A stretch of DNA of 64,000 nucleotides from Spirosoma sp. SC4-14 (GTDB taxonomy: Bacteria > Bacteroidota > Bacteroidia > Cytophagales > Spirosomataceae): NCBI RefSeq assembly GCF_037201965.1, contig NZ_CP147518.1, positions 4,767,001 to 4,831,000 of the forward strand. Reading direction: 5' to 3'. Positions 8,611 to 17,022 of the stretch are shown one piece after another. How positions within the stretch are numbered: the first letter of the stretch is position 1; each line of letters opens with the position of its first letter. The translations under genes and the position numbers were made by a program. The notes beneath the pieces were generated by a model. That model did not search any database. It was not told the origin of the DNA and worked only from the letters and a program-made list of their open reading frames with translations.

Positions 8611-9348
8611 ATGGTTTTAGTCATCGTTAAAGCGTTTGATATTTTGGAATGGGTGGCCCGCGATCCGGGAAGAGCCTACTCGCTTACGGAAATTGCCGAA
8701 GCCCTGCAGATGAATCAGGCGACCTGCGTCAATATTTTACAGACGCTGGTCGCCAAGAATTATCTGGAGCATTTAGGTCGAAAAAAAGGGTATCGGCTGG
8801 GGCCAATGGCCTACAACCTGACCAATAACCTCTCCTACAGCCAGAATCTGGTACTGGCGGCTAAAGAGGAGATGGAGAAATTGACAGCCGAGCTAAATGA
8901 AACGTCGATTTTAGGGATTATCCGAAATCAGAAACGGTTCATCGTTCATCTGGTCAATAGTGATCAGGACTTACAGGTGCGCAGTCGTTCCGAACGTAAC
9001 GTGTATGAAACCGCTACGGGCCGTTTGCTGCTGGCCTTTATGTCGGATAAAGAACGGGATAGCTTTCTGCAAAGTAATGGCTTACCGTCTGAGGAAACCT
9101 GGCCCGAAGCCGCAACGCCTGCTGATCTGGATACGGCCCTAGCTAAAATCCGTACTCATTCGCTGGCCATTACGCACTCTAAAGCCCATATTCTCGGCCT
9201 GGCGGTACCCATTCGGAAAAGTGGGCTCGTTGTAGCCAGTCTGAGTGTTTTTCTGCCCGAAATTCGCTGTTCAGCCTCCCGACAGAAAGAAATTGTGCTG
9301 GCCCTTCAGCAGGCAGCACAGGTTATTAATGAACGGCTGGATGCCTGA
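8611..9348 (+). CDS. IclR-family transcriptional regulator
   Basis: About 245 residues from the ATG at 8611 (MVLVIVKAFDILEWVARD). The reading frame is open upstream to 8548, but those codons cover a repeat-rich spacer and do not look like protein, so the later ATG is preferred. The N-terminal winged helix-turn-helix (YSLTEIAEALQMNQATCVNI, then LVAKNYLEHLGRKKGYRLG) is typical of IclR. The C-terminal effector-binding domain includes the conserved pattern YETATGRLLLAFM. IclR proteins such as KdgR often control uronate and KDG catabolism and bind a sugar acid, so control of kduD and the nearby glycan genes is a reasonable inference. It converges on the next gene with a 1-base gap. Confidence 0.9.
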   Translation: MVLVIVKAFDILEWVARDPGRAYSLTEIAEALQMNQATCVNILQTLVAKNYLEHLGRKKGYRLGPMAYNLTNNLSYSQNLVLAAKEEMEKLTAELNETSILGIIRNQKRFIVHLVNSDQDLQVRSRSERNVYETATGRLLLAFMSDKERDSFLQSNGLPSEETWPEAATPADLDTALAKIRTHSLAITHSKAHILGLAVPIRKSGLVVASLSVFLPEIRCSASRQKEIVLALQQAAQVINERLDA

Positions 9349-9349
9349 C

Positions 9350-10213
9350 TCAGGCTGCAACCGTTGGTTTGAATCCTTTTTCGACGACACTCCTGACGAT
9401 CCCGTGGAACCAACTCAGTGGTATGATCCGCCGGATAGCCAGCAGCAAGGGCGATTGACCACCCACCGGGTACCGAAGCCGGAACGAGCGGTCGTTGGCG
9501 GCTACGAAAATTTTCTCGGCCACCACCTCCGGGCCCGGTGCATCGGCACCCGCTTTTTGGGAGTTGGCGAGCGTAACGCGCACATACTCATCGTAAGCAG
9601 TCAACCCATCTTTTTGGAGCAAATCCTGCGAGCGGTCGTAGAAATCGGTCTTGATGGCACCGGGTTCAATGTTTTTCACGCGGATGTTGAACGGCCGCAA
9701 CTCAAACGACAACGCTTCGGTGAAGCCTTCAACGGCCCATTTCGTGCCGTGATAAATGCTGTAGATTGGGAACGTAATGAGTCCGCCCATCGACGTTACG
9801 TTAATGATGCAGGGCCCGCTGTCGGGGCCGTTACGTTTCTCCCGGAAGTACGGCAGAATTTCGCGGATTACGTTCATCACGCCAAATACGTTGGTGTCGA
9901 ACTGGCGTTGCACCTGTTCCGGGCTGGCCGCTTCAAATACGCCCACAGCCCCATAACCCGCATTATTGACCAGTACGTCGATTCCCCCGAAAGCCGTGCG
10001 GGCATCAGCGAGTGCCTGCCGGATGCTGTCCATATCCAGCACATCCAGCCGAAATAGTTTAACGTTGGGGAGTTTGCCAAGTTCGGTTTCTTTGGCAGGT
10101 GTCCGCATGGTAGCGGCTACGTTCCAGCCCTGCTGAGCAAAATAAAGCGCGGTAGCTTTGCCAATGCCCGACGAACTGCCGGTAATAAAAACGGTTTTGG
10201 TTGTCTTATTCAT
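9350..10213 (-). CDS. SDR-family oxidoreductase under TetR control
   Basis: 287 residues, a classical short-chain dehydrogenase/reductase. It has the glycine-rich TGSSSGIGKA motif (about 11-20), NNAGYG (about 83-88), and the catalytic S141, Y154 and K158 (YHGTK). The C-terminal extension past residue 240 (GGQSPLLLAIRRIIPLSWFH) is common in the ketoreductase-like SDR subgroup. The substrate is unknown. It lies 122 bases downstream of a TetR gene on the same strand, with a copy of the putative TetR operator 24 bases before its start, so it is probably the main target of that repressor. Confidence 0.85.
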   Translation of the reverse strand: MNKTTKTVFITGSSSGIGKATALYFAQQGWNVAATMRTPAKETELGKLPNVKLFRLDVLDMDSIRQALADARTAFGGIDVLVNNAGYGAVGVFEAASPEQVQRQFDTNVFGVMNVIREILPYFREKRNGPDSGPCIINVTSMGGLITFPIYSIYHGTKWAVEGFTEALSFELRPFNIRVKNIEPGAIKTDFYDRSQDLLQKDGLTAYDEYVRVTLANSQKAGADAPGPEVVAEKIFVAANDRSFRLRYPVGGQSPLLLAIRRIIPLSWFHGIVRSVVEKGFKPTVAA

Positions 10214-10236
10214 GATGATCTGATAAACGATCTATA

Positions 10237-10252
10237 GTGAAAAAATATTCAA
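10237..10252. promoter_or_regulatory. Third putative TetR operator, upstream of the SDR gene
   Basis: GTGAAAAAATATTCAA matches 13 of 16 bases of GTGAATAAAAATTCAC, the palindrome seen upstream of the TetR gene. It lies 24 bases before the SDR start codon, a good position for repression. Confidence 0.45.
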
Positions 10253-10269
10253 TTAAAAGTTAAAAATTA

Positions 10270-10294
10270 AGACGACATGCTACGCCGTCTCTAC
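10270..10294. repeat. Imperfect palindromic intergenic repeat
   Basis: AGACG (10270-10274) pairs with CGTCT (10286-10290), followed by CTAC. It resembles the dispersed GTAGAGACG...CGTCTCTAC palindromes known from several bacterial genomes, but is short and imperfect. It lies between the TetR and SDR genes. Confidence 0.3.
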
Positions 10295-10335
10295 AAATAA
10301 TTATCGTTTGACACCGTCCCAGATAACAGAGAAGG

Positions 10336-10884
10336 TTAACTCCCAGTCGCTTTTGCTGATGGGATGGGTTGCTGCGAAAACAGAGCCTGTTTAGCCAGTT
10401 CATTAAGCATACCACAAACCAGCGTGACCAGCAAATCCGGGTTGGCTTCTTTAATGATCATTTGCTGCTGACCTTCTACCACCAGATCATAAATGGGTTG
10501 CATAACGCTGGCTTCTTCGGCGCGTATGGCCTCCGTTTCTGCAAAGTATGGGGAACGAAAATATTGCTCAAAAAAAGCGGTATACTCAGGATATTTTAAA
10601 TTGTCATCCAGATAGTTACGGGTGATTTTCTGAATTTTAACCCGTAGTGGATCAGTAGCTGCAATCCCTGCGTTGAGGTCGCTGAGGCTTTTGCGAAGCA
10701 GATAGGCATAGAGCCGCTGAATCAGGGCAGGCTTATCATCGAAATAGACGTACACCGTACCCGTAGCCACACCGGCCTCCCTGGCCAGGTCCGACATTTT
10801 GAGCCCCGATAGCCCGGTCTGCATAATGAGCCGCAGAGCCGTATCGAGTATGATCTTTTCTTTTGCTTCGTCTTTAGTGCGCAT
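10336..10884 (-). CDS. TetR/AcrR-family transcriptional repressor
   Basis: 182 residues. The N-terminal DNA-binding domain is clear: MRTKDEAKEKIILDTALRLI, then MSDLAREAGVATGTVYVYFD (about 29-48), the TetR helix-turn-helix. The helical C-terminal part is the ligand-binding and dimerisation domain and cannot be assigned a ligand. The gene is followed by the SDR gene on the same strand and preceded by a pair of near-identical palindromes, which points to autoregulation and control of the SDR. Confidence 0.9.
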   Translation of the reverse strand: MRTKDEAKEKIILDTALRLIMQTGLSGLKMSDLAREAGVATGTVYVYFDDKPALIQRLYAYLLRKSLSDLNAGIAATDPLRVKIQKITRNYLDDNLKYPEYTAFFEQYFRSPYFAETEAIRAEEASVMQPIYDLVVEGQQQMIIKEANPDLLVTLVCGMLNELAKQALFSQQPIPSAKATGS

Positions 10885-10912
10885 ATCGATTGGCGTATTG
10901 ACGAGGCAAAGT

Positions 10913-10963
10913 AAAGTGAATAAAAATTCACTTGCAAATTTTAAATGAATTTTTATTCACTTT
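10913..10963. promoter_or_regulatory. Tandem palindromic operators upstream of the TetR gene
   Basis: An 18-bp perfect inverted repeat: AAAGTGAATAAAAATTCA (10913-10930) with its complement at 10946-10963. Each arm is itself a palindrome: GTGAAT-AAAA-ATTCAC (10916-10931) and TGAAT-TTTT-ATTCA (10946-10959). The size and symmetry fit two TetR dimer sites. The nearer one begins 28 bases before the TetR start codon. Confidence 0.6.
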
Positions 10964-10972
10964 GCGAACGTA

Positions 10973-11031
10973 TTTTTCTGACAGGATTAACCGAATCAAT
11001 CCTGTAAATTCGGTTAATCCTGTCAGAAAAA
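10973..11031. repeat. 24-bp perfect palindromic repeat element
   Basis: The arms at 10973-10996 and 11008-11031 are perfect reverse complements of 24 bases around an 11-base loop. The core ACAGGATTAACCGAAT resembles the AATCCTGT-type repeats I associate with Bacteroidota intergenic regions. The T-run is on the outer 5' side of each strand, so it is not a normal intrinsic terminator. It lies directly after the stop of the broken oxidoreductase gene. Confidence 0.6.
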
Positions 11032-11032
11032 T

Positions 11033-11926
11033 TTACGAAACTCTCATTTCCCAGCCTTTTTCGTACTCCCGCTTCCAGAGTTGCGTAGCGGCTTTATTGT
11101 CTTTGATATGCCCGTTCGTCGTGTCACAGTGCAGGGTTGTGCCGGTACGTTGGGCGATGTTGGCCAGGTGGCAGAGCAGCACGCTTTTGTGTCCTTCGTC
11201 AATCGGTGCCGTTAGTTTTGTATTCTCCCGGATAGTTTCTACGAAGTTGGTGAAGTGCGTCAGTTCCAGATCACCGGTTGCGCTGACCGTGTTGTTGGGG
11301 TCGAGTTTGGTACTCGGCTTGATCTCCTTCACCAGTTTATTTTTGTCATCAAAAATCTGGTAATCGCCCCCACCTTTGTTGACCAGCGTACCCTTGTCGC
11401 CGTAAATGATAAAGCCCCGTCCACTGCCGTCGATGGGGTATGAACTGCAACTGCGCCCTTCCCAGGTGATGGCTTTCCCGTTGTCGAACTCGAACGTAGC
11501 GACCTGCGTATCGGGCGTCTGCCAGTCATCCCTAAAGACATACCGCCCACTTGACATACGTTGGCAACACCCATCAGAGCCGCTGGCGCGTGCCAGTAAT
11601 CGGGGGCGGCAATGAGCAGCGCATCGAAGTCTTTTTTAATCACCAATTCGCGAATGTCCCTGATGATTGCGGGCCGACGGCTGGCGTCTTTAACCGCATC
11701 CAGGCCGTTTTTGATGGCTTTTTCTTCTACATCGCACAGATATAAGTCACCTCCACGTTCGGCAGTTTGGAAAACGACTTTGCATGATAAGCGCCTTGGT
11801 TGCTGACGCCCATTACGGCCACAACAACCTTGTTGCAAGGCGCCTTTTTGCCATTGATAGGGAAGTTCAAAATCGTGGTGCTACCGTAGTCAGTGTAGTC
11901 TTTTTAACAAATGTCCGGCTATCCAT
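11033..11926 (-). pseudogene. Broken Gfo/Idh/MocA-family oxidoreductase
   Basis: The remnant begins at the ATG at 11926 (MDSRTFVKKTTLTTVA, a secretion-type leader) and ends at the stop at 11033. I see three lesions. A frameshift at about 11890 gives an early TGA, after which TTILNFPINGKKAP continues in another frame. A second shift at about 11745 looks like an AT duplication, before CDVEEKAIKNGLDAVKDASR. Near 11555 an internal deletion joins DALLIAAPDYWHAPAALMGV directly to the C-terminal part SSGRYVFRDDWQTPDTQVATF. Intact relatives run to about 430-450 residues, so roughly 150 or more residues are missing, including the region normally carrying the EKP motif. The C-terminal 170 codons are still open. 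A product from this locus is very unlikely to be active. Confidence 0.8.
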
Positions 11927-12097
11927 AGAAATAGGGTTTAACGAGTAGTAGAAGTTAAGCAAATGTAAATTAGATGTGTACCAAATAAAATCACATTGGA
12001 CTGCATCCTACTTTACAGCCAGATTTTCGTAATAAGTGCTGAGGAAGATTTATAAACCAACTATTCGATTTTAAAAGAAGAAATCAATAGCATACAA

Positions 12098-14344
12098 TCA
12101 CTTCTTAAGCACTACATTTCCGGCTTTATCGGTGATTGTCCCATGGACAACGAGGGGCGGTTGCCCTTCCCGCAGTAACGCGCAACGCCCGGTGAACGTG
12201 TAGCCATCTGATAAGGGAATGGCCTGAATCGCTCCCATATTCAATCCCAGTTCAACCGTTTTTTCTCCAGGAATTCGGACGACTACCCGAATGGCTCCGG
12301 TTGGGGATGGCAAGACCTGAGTGTTGATGTCCGGTATTTTTTCAGTAGCCGATGGATATAAGATCCAGGCAAATGTAGTTGAGGTGCTGATCATTTTCCT
12401 ACGGTATTCAGCACAGTAAGACGCTACCCGTTGGTTATAACGCTCGCTGTACCAGCCCTGTATGTAAGGTGTTTCCTGTCCCTTAATTAACGAGACCGAC
12501 CACGCATCCGTGGTAACCGGCACCACGCACAGATTACCCGTTCCAAAATCATTGGTGCGGACCGACAAACCGTTTGTACTGACGGAACAGGCGGGATTGA
12601 AATGCCAGTAGGCGGTCAGGTTTCGCGGCTTATCACTCTGTATCTGATCCACAACAATCCAGTACCTGTTTTTCAGATAAATAACAGCCCGGGTGTGACG
12701 TCCGGTAACGTCCGGTGAACTGATTGCAGGTGCCGGGGAGGCTACACCGGGATTTTCATCATTGAAACCGCCCTGGTAGGTTCCCAGGCTAAAATCCAGC
12801 TCGGGCTGAAGGCTATAACTCGAATCGGCGAGGGGAGCCGTAACTTCAGGCAGGTAGCGGTTCTGCCCTTTGCCATCCAGCGCAATTACGTTATGGGATG
12901 CCGACAGGTTGAAAAACTGGCGCCACTTGTCGACTTTGTAGTACATCCGACCGGCATCACACAGAATCTCCCGCCCATTCGCATAGACCGACAGATGGAG
13001 TTTATCATTATGCTGATGCGACGTGCCCCAGGGCCCATTATCGAAGAACGCGTATTGGTCTTTGCCTTTCGCTTCGCCCCAGCCGTTTCGCATAATGAGG
13101 TGCCCGGCCCACGGAAACAGCCTGGAGGTTTGGGCGGGTCGCTTCCCTTCTTTACCCTGCGTAAATACATACTGCCAGTCAGTCCGCGGGAAACGCTTGA
13201 GTAAAGGCGTAAGGATGTCGAAGTTATTGAGCAAATCCGCATCGTTGTTCAGCAGGCCGAAACCATCCGGGCGGGCAGTATAAACCATGTAGTTAATCAT
13301 GTTGTCAACAATCTGGCCGAATCTGGGTGGCAGCGATTTGGCATACGTGTTGTGCAGATCGAGGTATGCCAAAAAATTCCGAACCACTACCCAGTGGTAA
13401 CTGCTTGTAAGTTCCTTCATGGCCCCATCCGGGTAACTCTGGAACTCAAATTCCTCACCCATACTGTCCAGCGCGTGTTTATACCACTCGTCGGCCTGTT
13501 TGAATTCGGGAAAACACAAGGCTACCCGCGTCAGTCCATTCAGTTCCATCACGCCGTGATTGTGGTGAACCCAGTGAAATTTACGGACATACGTTGCCTG
13601 GTCGTATAAAGACATCAGCATCAACAGCCGCGCAACCGGTGTAAACGATGGTGCCTGCTGAAGACCGTAGAACGCTGTTGGCCAGGAGCCAAATAAGCGC
13701 AACCCGACTTCCAGCACCCGCCAGGTTGCATTGGTCACATTACTGTCAGGCATTGGATTACTGCTCACCCAATCGATAACCAGCCGATTAACGTCTTTTG
13801 CATAGGTGGAATCGCCGGTTTGGCAGTAGGCCGTCCGTAAGCTTCCCAGGTAATCCATCCGATTCAGGAAGTAAGCCCATTCGATGTCCTTGTTCGGTCC
13901 TTTATGGAACCAGTTCAGGTGGCCCGGAGCGCGGGTCGGTACTGAATCGGTAATACCCTGAAACGTAAAGACGTTCTTACCAACAAGCCGGGCTTCCGCC
14001 TGGACGGCTTGACTTAGTGGCTCACGACAGGTACGTAGGTGCGGGTTGGTAGCGTTAGTCCGATAATAATCCAGTAGGGCCAGACACGCCCTGGGCCAGT
14101 CCTTTTGACTAACGGCCTGCCTGACTGGATTCAATCCCGGATAGTCCAGATTGATCTGGTCAAAAAAGGCGATTACTGCGGACGGATTCTGTTGGCAGAA
14201 CTCACCGACCGACAGCCGGGTCGAGTTGTTGAGTTGCAGCCGGGACGTTAACTGTCCAAAGGAGGACGTAACGGCAATTATCAACAGGAATACTGTAGAA
14301 AAAACAATGGGAAGCCAACTTCGGCCAGTATTTCGGTATGACAT
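12098..14344 (-). CDS. Heparinase II/III-family polysaccharide lyase
   Basis: 748 residues with an N-terminal hydrophobic signal (about 13-31, ending SSFGQ). An alpha-toroid domain (about 60-390) contains WVHHNHGVMELNGLTRVAL with conserved His/Asn residues. A beta-sandwich follows with the family signature GTSHQHNDKLHLSVYANGRE and DAGRMYYKVDKWRQFFNLSASHN (given here in parts: DAGRMYYK, WRQFFNLSASHNV). This matches the heparinase II/III fold of several PL families that cleave uronic-acid glycans by beta-elimination using His/Tyr. The exact family and substrate (heparin-like, alginate or other) cannot be fixed by eye. It is the last gene of the large minus-strand locus, 39 bases after eda, so it probably starts depolymerisation in the periplasm. 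Unsaturated products would feed KduD and the KDG branch. Confidence 0.85.
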   Translation of the reverse strand: MSYRNTGRSWLPIVFSTVFLLIIAVTSSFGQLTSRLQLNNSTRLSVGEFCQQNPSAVIAFFDQINLDYPGLNPVRQAVSQKDWPRACLALLDYYRTNATNPHLRTCREPLSQAVQAEARLVGKNVFTFQGITDSVPTRAPGHLNWFHKGPNKDIEWAYFLNRMDYLGSLRTAYCQTGDSTYAKDVNRLVIDWVSSNPMPDSNVTNATWRVLEVGLRLFGSWPTAFYGLQQAPSFTPVARLLMLMSLYDQATYVRKFHWVHHNHGVMELNGLTRVALCFPEFKQADEWYKHALDSMGEEFEFQSYPDGAMKELTSSYHWVVVRNFLAYLDLHNTYAKSLPPRFGQIVDNMINYMVYTARPDGFGLLNNDADLLNNFDILTPLLKRFPRTDWQYVFTQGKEGKRPAQTSRLFPWAGHLIMRNGWGEAKGKDQYAFFDNGPWGTSHQHNDKLHLSVYANGREILCDAGRMYYKVDKWRQFFNLSASHNVIALDGKGQNRYLPEVTAPLADSSYSLQPELDFSLGTYQGGFNDENPGVASPAPAISSPDVTGRHTRAVIYLKNRYWIVVDQIQSDKPRNLTAYWHFNPACSVSTNGLSVRTNDFGTGNLCVVPVTTDAWSVSLIKGQETPYIQGWYSERYNQRVASYCAEYRRKMISTSTTFAWILYPSATEKIPDINTQVLPSPTGAIRVVVRIPGEKTVELGLNMGAIQAIPLSDGYTFTGRCALLREGQPPLVVHGTITDKAGNVVLKK

Positions 14345-14383
14345 ACGAATAGTAGTAGATAGTACGGGTGATTCGTTCGCTAA

Positions 14384-15034
14384 TCAGCTTGTTTTTTGGC
14401 GGGCCTGCCGAACCTGTTCACAAAACAAAATAGCCCGTTCGGTGAGCCATAAATGGTGTCCGGATTCAATTTCGTGTCCGTCGGTCAAGGCGCCACCAAT
14501 GCCTACCGCACAGGCCCCGGCCCGAAGCCAGTCGCCCACATTGTCAACCGTCACGCCCCCGGTAGGCATGACCTGTAATTGAGGCATAGGGGCTTTTATC
14601 GCCTTTAAGAAGGGGATGCCCAGTATCTCCGCCGGAAACAGTTTCACCACATCGGCACCCTGTTCGAAGGCCGTTAAAATTTCGCCTGGCGAAAATGCCC
14701 CCGAAAAAATAGGGACATCGTACCGATGGGCCATCTGAATGACATTCTTCCGGGAAACTGGCGTGACAAGAAACTGCGCCCCAGCCCGGATTACGGTTTG
14801 TGCCATCACTGAATCGAGCACCGAACCGGCTCCAATCAGAACGTGCGGATACGTCTCCCTGATTGTTTCAATCAGTCGTAAGGCCCCCGGCGTCCCAACC
14901 GTAATTTCAAGTGCCTGAATGCCGCCCGCCTGCAAGGCATCGACGATAGCCAACGCCCCCGCTTCCTTATTCAACCGCAGAATGGCGACAATGCCTTCCT
15001 GAATAATTTTGTTGACCGTATCGATTCGGCTCAT
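14384..15034 (-). CDS. eda: KDPG/KHG aldolase
   Basis: 216 residues, the normal Eda length. It has the (beta/alpha)8 aldolase pattern with the Schiff-base lysine in VVKLFPAE (about 130-137), the phosphate-binding GAGSVLD and PTGGVTVDN, and the terminal GIGGALT. The general base glutamate of LEITVGTPGA is kept, but the arginine that follows it in E. coli Eda (E-V-T-L-R-T) is a glycine here. It should split 2-keto-3-deoxy-6-phosphogluconate to pyruvate and glyceraldehyde-3-phosphate. It follows the KDG kinase by 6 bases, which supports this assignment. Confidence 0.9.
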   Translation of the reverse strand: MSRIDTVNKIIQEGIVAILRLNKEAGALAIVDALQAGGIQALEITVGTPGALRLIETIRETYPHVLIGAGSVLDSVMAQTVIRAGAQFLVTPVSRKNVIQMAHRYDVPIFSGAFSPGEILTAFEQGADVVKLFPAEILGIPFLKAIKAPMPQLQVMPTGGVTVDNVGDWLRAGACAVGIGGALTDGHEIESGHHLWLTERAILFCEQVRQARQKTS

Positions 15035-15040
15035 GGTTGG

Positions 15041-16063
15041 TTATCGTTTGATGAGTCCCCTAATGTCGCCGTCGGCAACCTCCAGTATTTCACGTTCCGA
15101 AAGCAGATTTAAATCACCGGGAATCGTATGTTTCAGGGCAGAGGCTGCTGCGGCAAACTCGATGGTTTGGGCATGATTCCACCGCTGTTCCAGGCCGTGC
15201 AGAACGCCGGCCGCAAACGCATCGCCACCGCCCAGCCGCTCGACCACCTCAATCGGGTAGCAGCGACTGTCGTAAAACTGGTGGTGCTCATGCAGGATGG
15301 CTCCCCAATTCTGCCGCGCTCCCGACGAATAGTCCCGAATGGTAAGGGCTATCCGGTCGAACGGATGCTGCTGCAGGAGTATTGCCACGGCCTTGCGGGC
15401 ATTTTCCTGATGGTCCTCCCACCGCTGGGCGGGGTCTGGATTCCAGCCGAATATATCGGCGACGGACCCGACGTTGGCAAACAGCAGATTTACGTACGGT
15501 AAAATCTGGTCAAAGGCTGAACGGGCGGCTTCGTGGCTCCAGAGCGTTCGCCGAAAATTGAGGTCAAACGCCACCCGAACCCCCAGCTTCTGGGCAGTAG
15601 CCAGCACGGTCAGGCACTCCTGCCGACAGCTTTCTGACAAGGCGGGCGTGATTCCCGTCAGCATCAGCCAGTCGTTCCCCACAAGAATCGACTCCCAGTC
15701 GAAATCACCGGCTTTCACCTGCGCAATGGCTGAACCTTCGCGGTCGTAGGTTACCTGCGACGCCCGGACTGAAGCACCATACTCGATAAAATACGTACCT
15801 ACCCGCTTGCCACTCCGCCGAATATATTGCGTATCGACGCCAAACTGACGCAGGTTGTTGATAGCCGCCTGTCCGATTCCATTGTCGGGAAGACAGGTAA
15901 CAAAGCGGGCGTTATGGCCCAGTTTGGCCAGCGAAACTGCGACGTTGGATTCGGCACCGGCAAAATCCATTTTGAGGGCGTGCGTCTTTTCCAGCCGTTC
16001 GAGCGGAGTGAGTGGCGACAGTCGAAGCATGATTTCACCAAAACAAACAATGGAGCTAGGCAT
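15041..16063 (-). CDS. kdgK: 2-keto-3-deoxygluconate kinase (PfkB family)
   Basis: 340 residues. It has the PfkB N-terminal motif (CFGEIMLRLSPLTPLERLEK and FAGAESNVAVSLAKLG) and the C-terminal motif GGGDAFAAGVLHGL with the catalytic aspartate. The start CFGEIMLRL and the residues around YDREGSA match KDG kinases more than fructokinases or ribokinases. It should phosphorylate KDG at O6. Eda follows 6 bases on, which makes KDG the natural substrate; 2-keto-3-deoxygalactonate is the main alternative, since an enolase-superfamily dehydratase is encoded upstream. Confidence 0.88.
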   Translation of the reverse strand: MPSSIVCFGEIMLRLSPLTPLERLEKTHALKMDFAGAESNVAVSLAKLGHNARFVTCLPDNGIGQAAINNLRQFGVDTQYIRRSGKRVGTYFIEYGASVRASQVTYDREGSAIAQVKAGDFDWESILVGNDWLMLTGITPALSESCRQECLTVLATAQKLGVRVAFDLNFRRTLWSHEAARSAFDQILPYVNLLFANVGSVADIFGWNPDPAQRWEDHQENARKAVAILLQQHPFDRIALTIRDYSSGARQNWGAILHEHHQFYDSRCYPIEVVERLGGGDAFAAGVLHGLEQRWNHAQTIEFAAAASALKHTIPGDLNLLSEREILEVADGDIRGLIKR

Positions 16064-16074
16064 AGGTAGGTGTG

Positions 16075-17022
16075 TTAGAATGTAGGGCGAAGTTGCAGGC
16101 CATAGGATGCAGTAAAAATGTCGCCGGATTCAAGGCGAATCAGTCCGTCGTGGTTGTTGACCGCATCGCAGCAACAAGACATTGGTTCTACGGCAATGGA
16201 AAGGCGGTCGGGTGGGGTAAATAATTGGAAGTAGCGGTATTGGTTAACACCTGATTCCATCCAGAAAACCACCTGCCTGTCTCTGGCTGGCGAGGTAAAG
16301 ACAATCTCACTACGGCTTGCCGCCGACGGTAGCCCAAAGCAGTCATTCAGGTGAATAGCTGCAAGCCGGGTAGGTACTACAAAAGCTACATAATCCTGTT
16401 TTGCGCCTGTTGGAATAGAGACGTCATCCAGCTCATAGATTTGACAGTCAGGCAATTGCATCGTCCAGTCAGCGATGCCGCCCGGCAAACTCAGGTACGG
16501 ATGCCAGCCAACTCCCAGCGGCATGGCCGTTGAGCCAGTATTACGTATCTGGGTGGCGCAACGAAATCCGTCCTGCTCACAAAGCCAGTACGTCACGGTA
16601 AATTCAAACGGAAACGGATAGCCGCTCATAACCTCGTCATAGGCATACGTCAACCGTAGCTGAGCCGTCTGGTCGGTAATTTGTACGTTCTCAACCATCA
16701 TTGGCCGGTTGTAGAGTAAGCCGTGGATGGCGTGCCCGTGCCGGGTTTCATTGATGGGTAACTGGTAGGTTTTTCCCTCAAAAACGTACCTGCCGCCATT
16801 AACCCGATTGGGAAACGGAATGAGTGGGGCACTTTTATACCGCCGGTCGTCCTGAATAACTTCTTCGTCGGCAACGCCATCAAGAACGGAATGGCGTATA
16901 CCATTCATCGGCAATAGCAGGTCGCATACCCGCCCGCCCCAGGCCGGTGCTACGACCATTGACGCACCACCGGTTTTTGGGCTTAGGCTGATTCGGTCAA
17001 CCGATGAGGGACGAACGGGCAT
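16075..17022 (-). CDS. Aldose 1-epimerase-like protein (GalM family)
   Basis: 315 residues without a signal peptide. GalM-type active-site positions are visible: NRVNGG (substrate-binding Arg), HAIHGLLY (His), GVGWHPYL (catalytic His) and IAVEPMSC (catalytic Glu). It should interconvert anomers of an aldose or a uronate in the cytoplasm, speeding entry into the dehydrogenase or dehydratase steps. The start codon directly follows the stop of the dehydratase gene with no spacer. The sugar is not known; the context argues for a locus-specific sugar instead of galactose. Confidence 0.85.
   Translation of the reverse strand: MPVRPSSVDRISLSPKTGGASMVVAPAWGGRVCDLLLPMNGIRHSVLDGVADEEVIQDDRRYKSAPLIPFPNRVNGGRYVFEGKTYQLPINETRHGHAIHGLLYNRPMMVENVQITDQTAQLRLTYAYDEVMSGYPFPFEFTVTYWLCEQDGFRCATQIRNTGSTAMPLGVGWHPYLSLPGGIADWTMQLPDCQIYELDDVSIPTGAKQDYVAFVVPTRLAAIHLNDCFGLPSAASRSEIVFTSPARDRQVVFWMESGVNQYRYFQLFTPPDRLSIAVEPMSCCCDAVNNHDGLIRLESGDIFTASYGLQLRPTF

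Noticed and set aside
10973-11031. Intrinsic terminator
   Set aside because: The T-run lies 5' of the stem on both strands, so a normal U-tail after the hairpin is absent.
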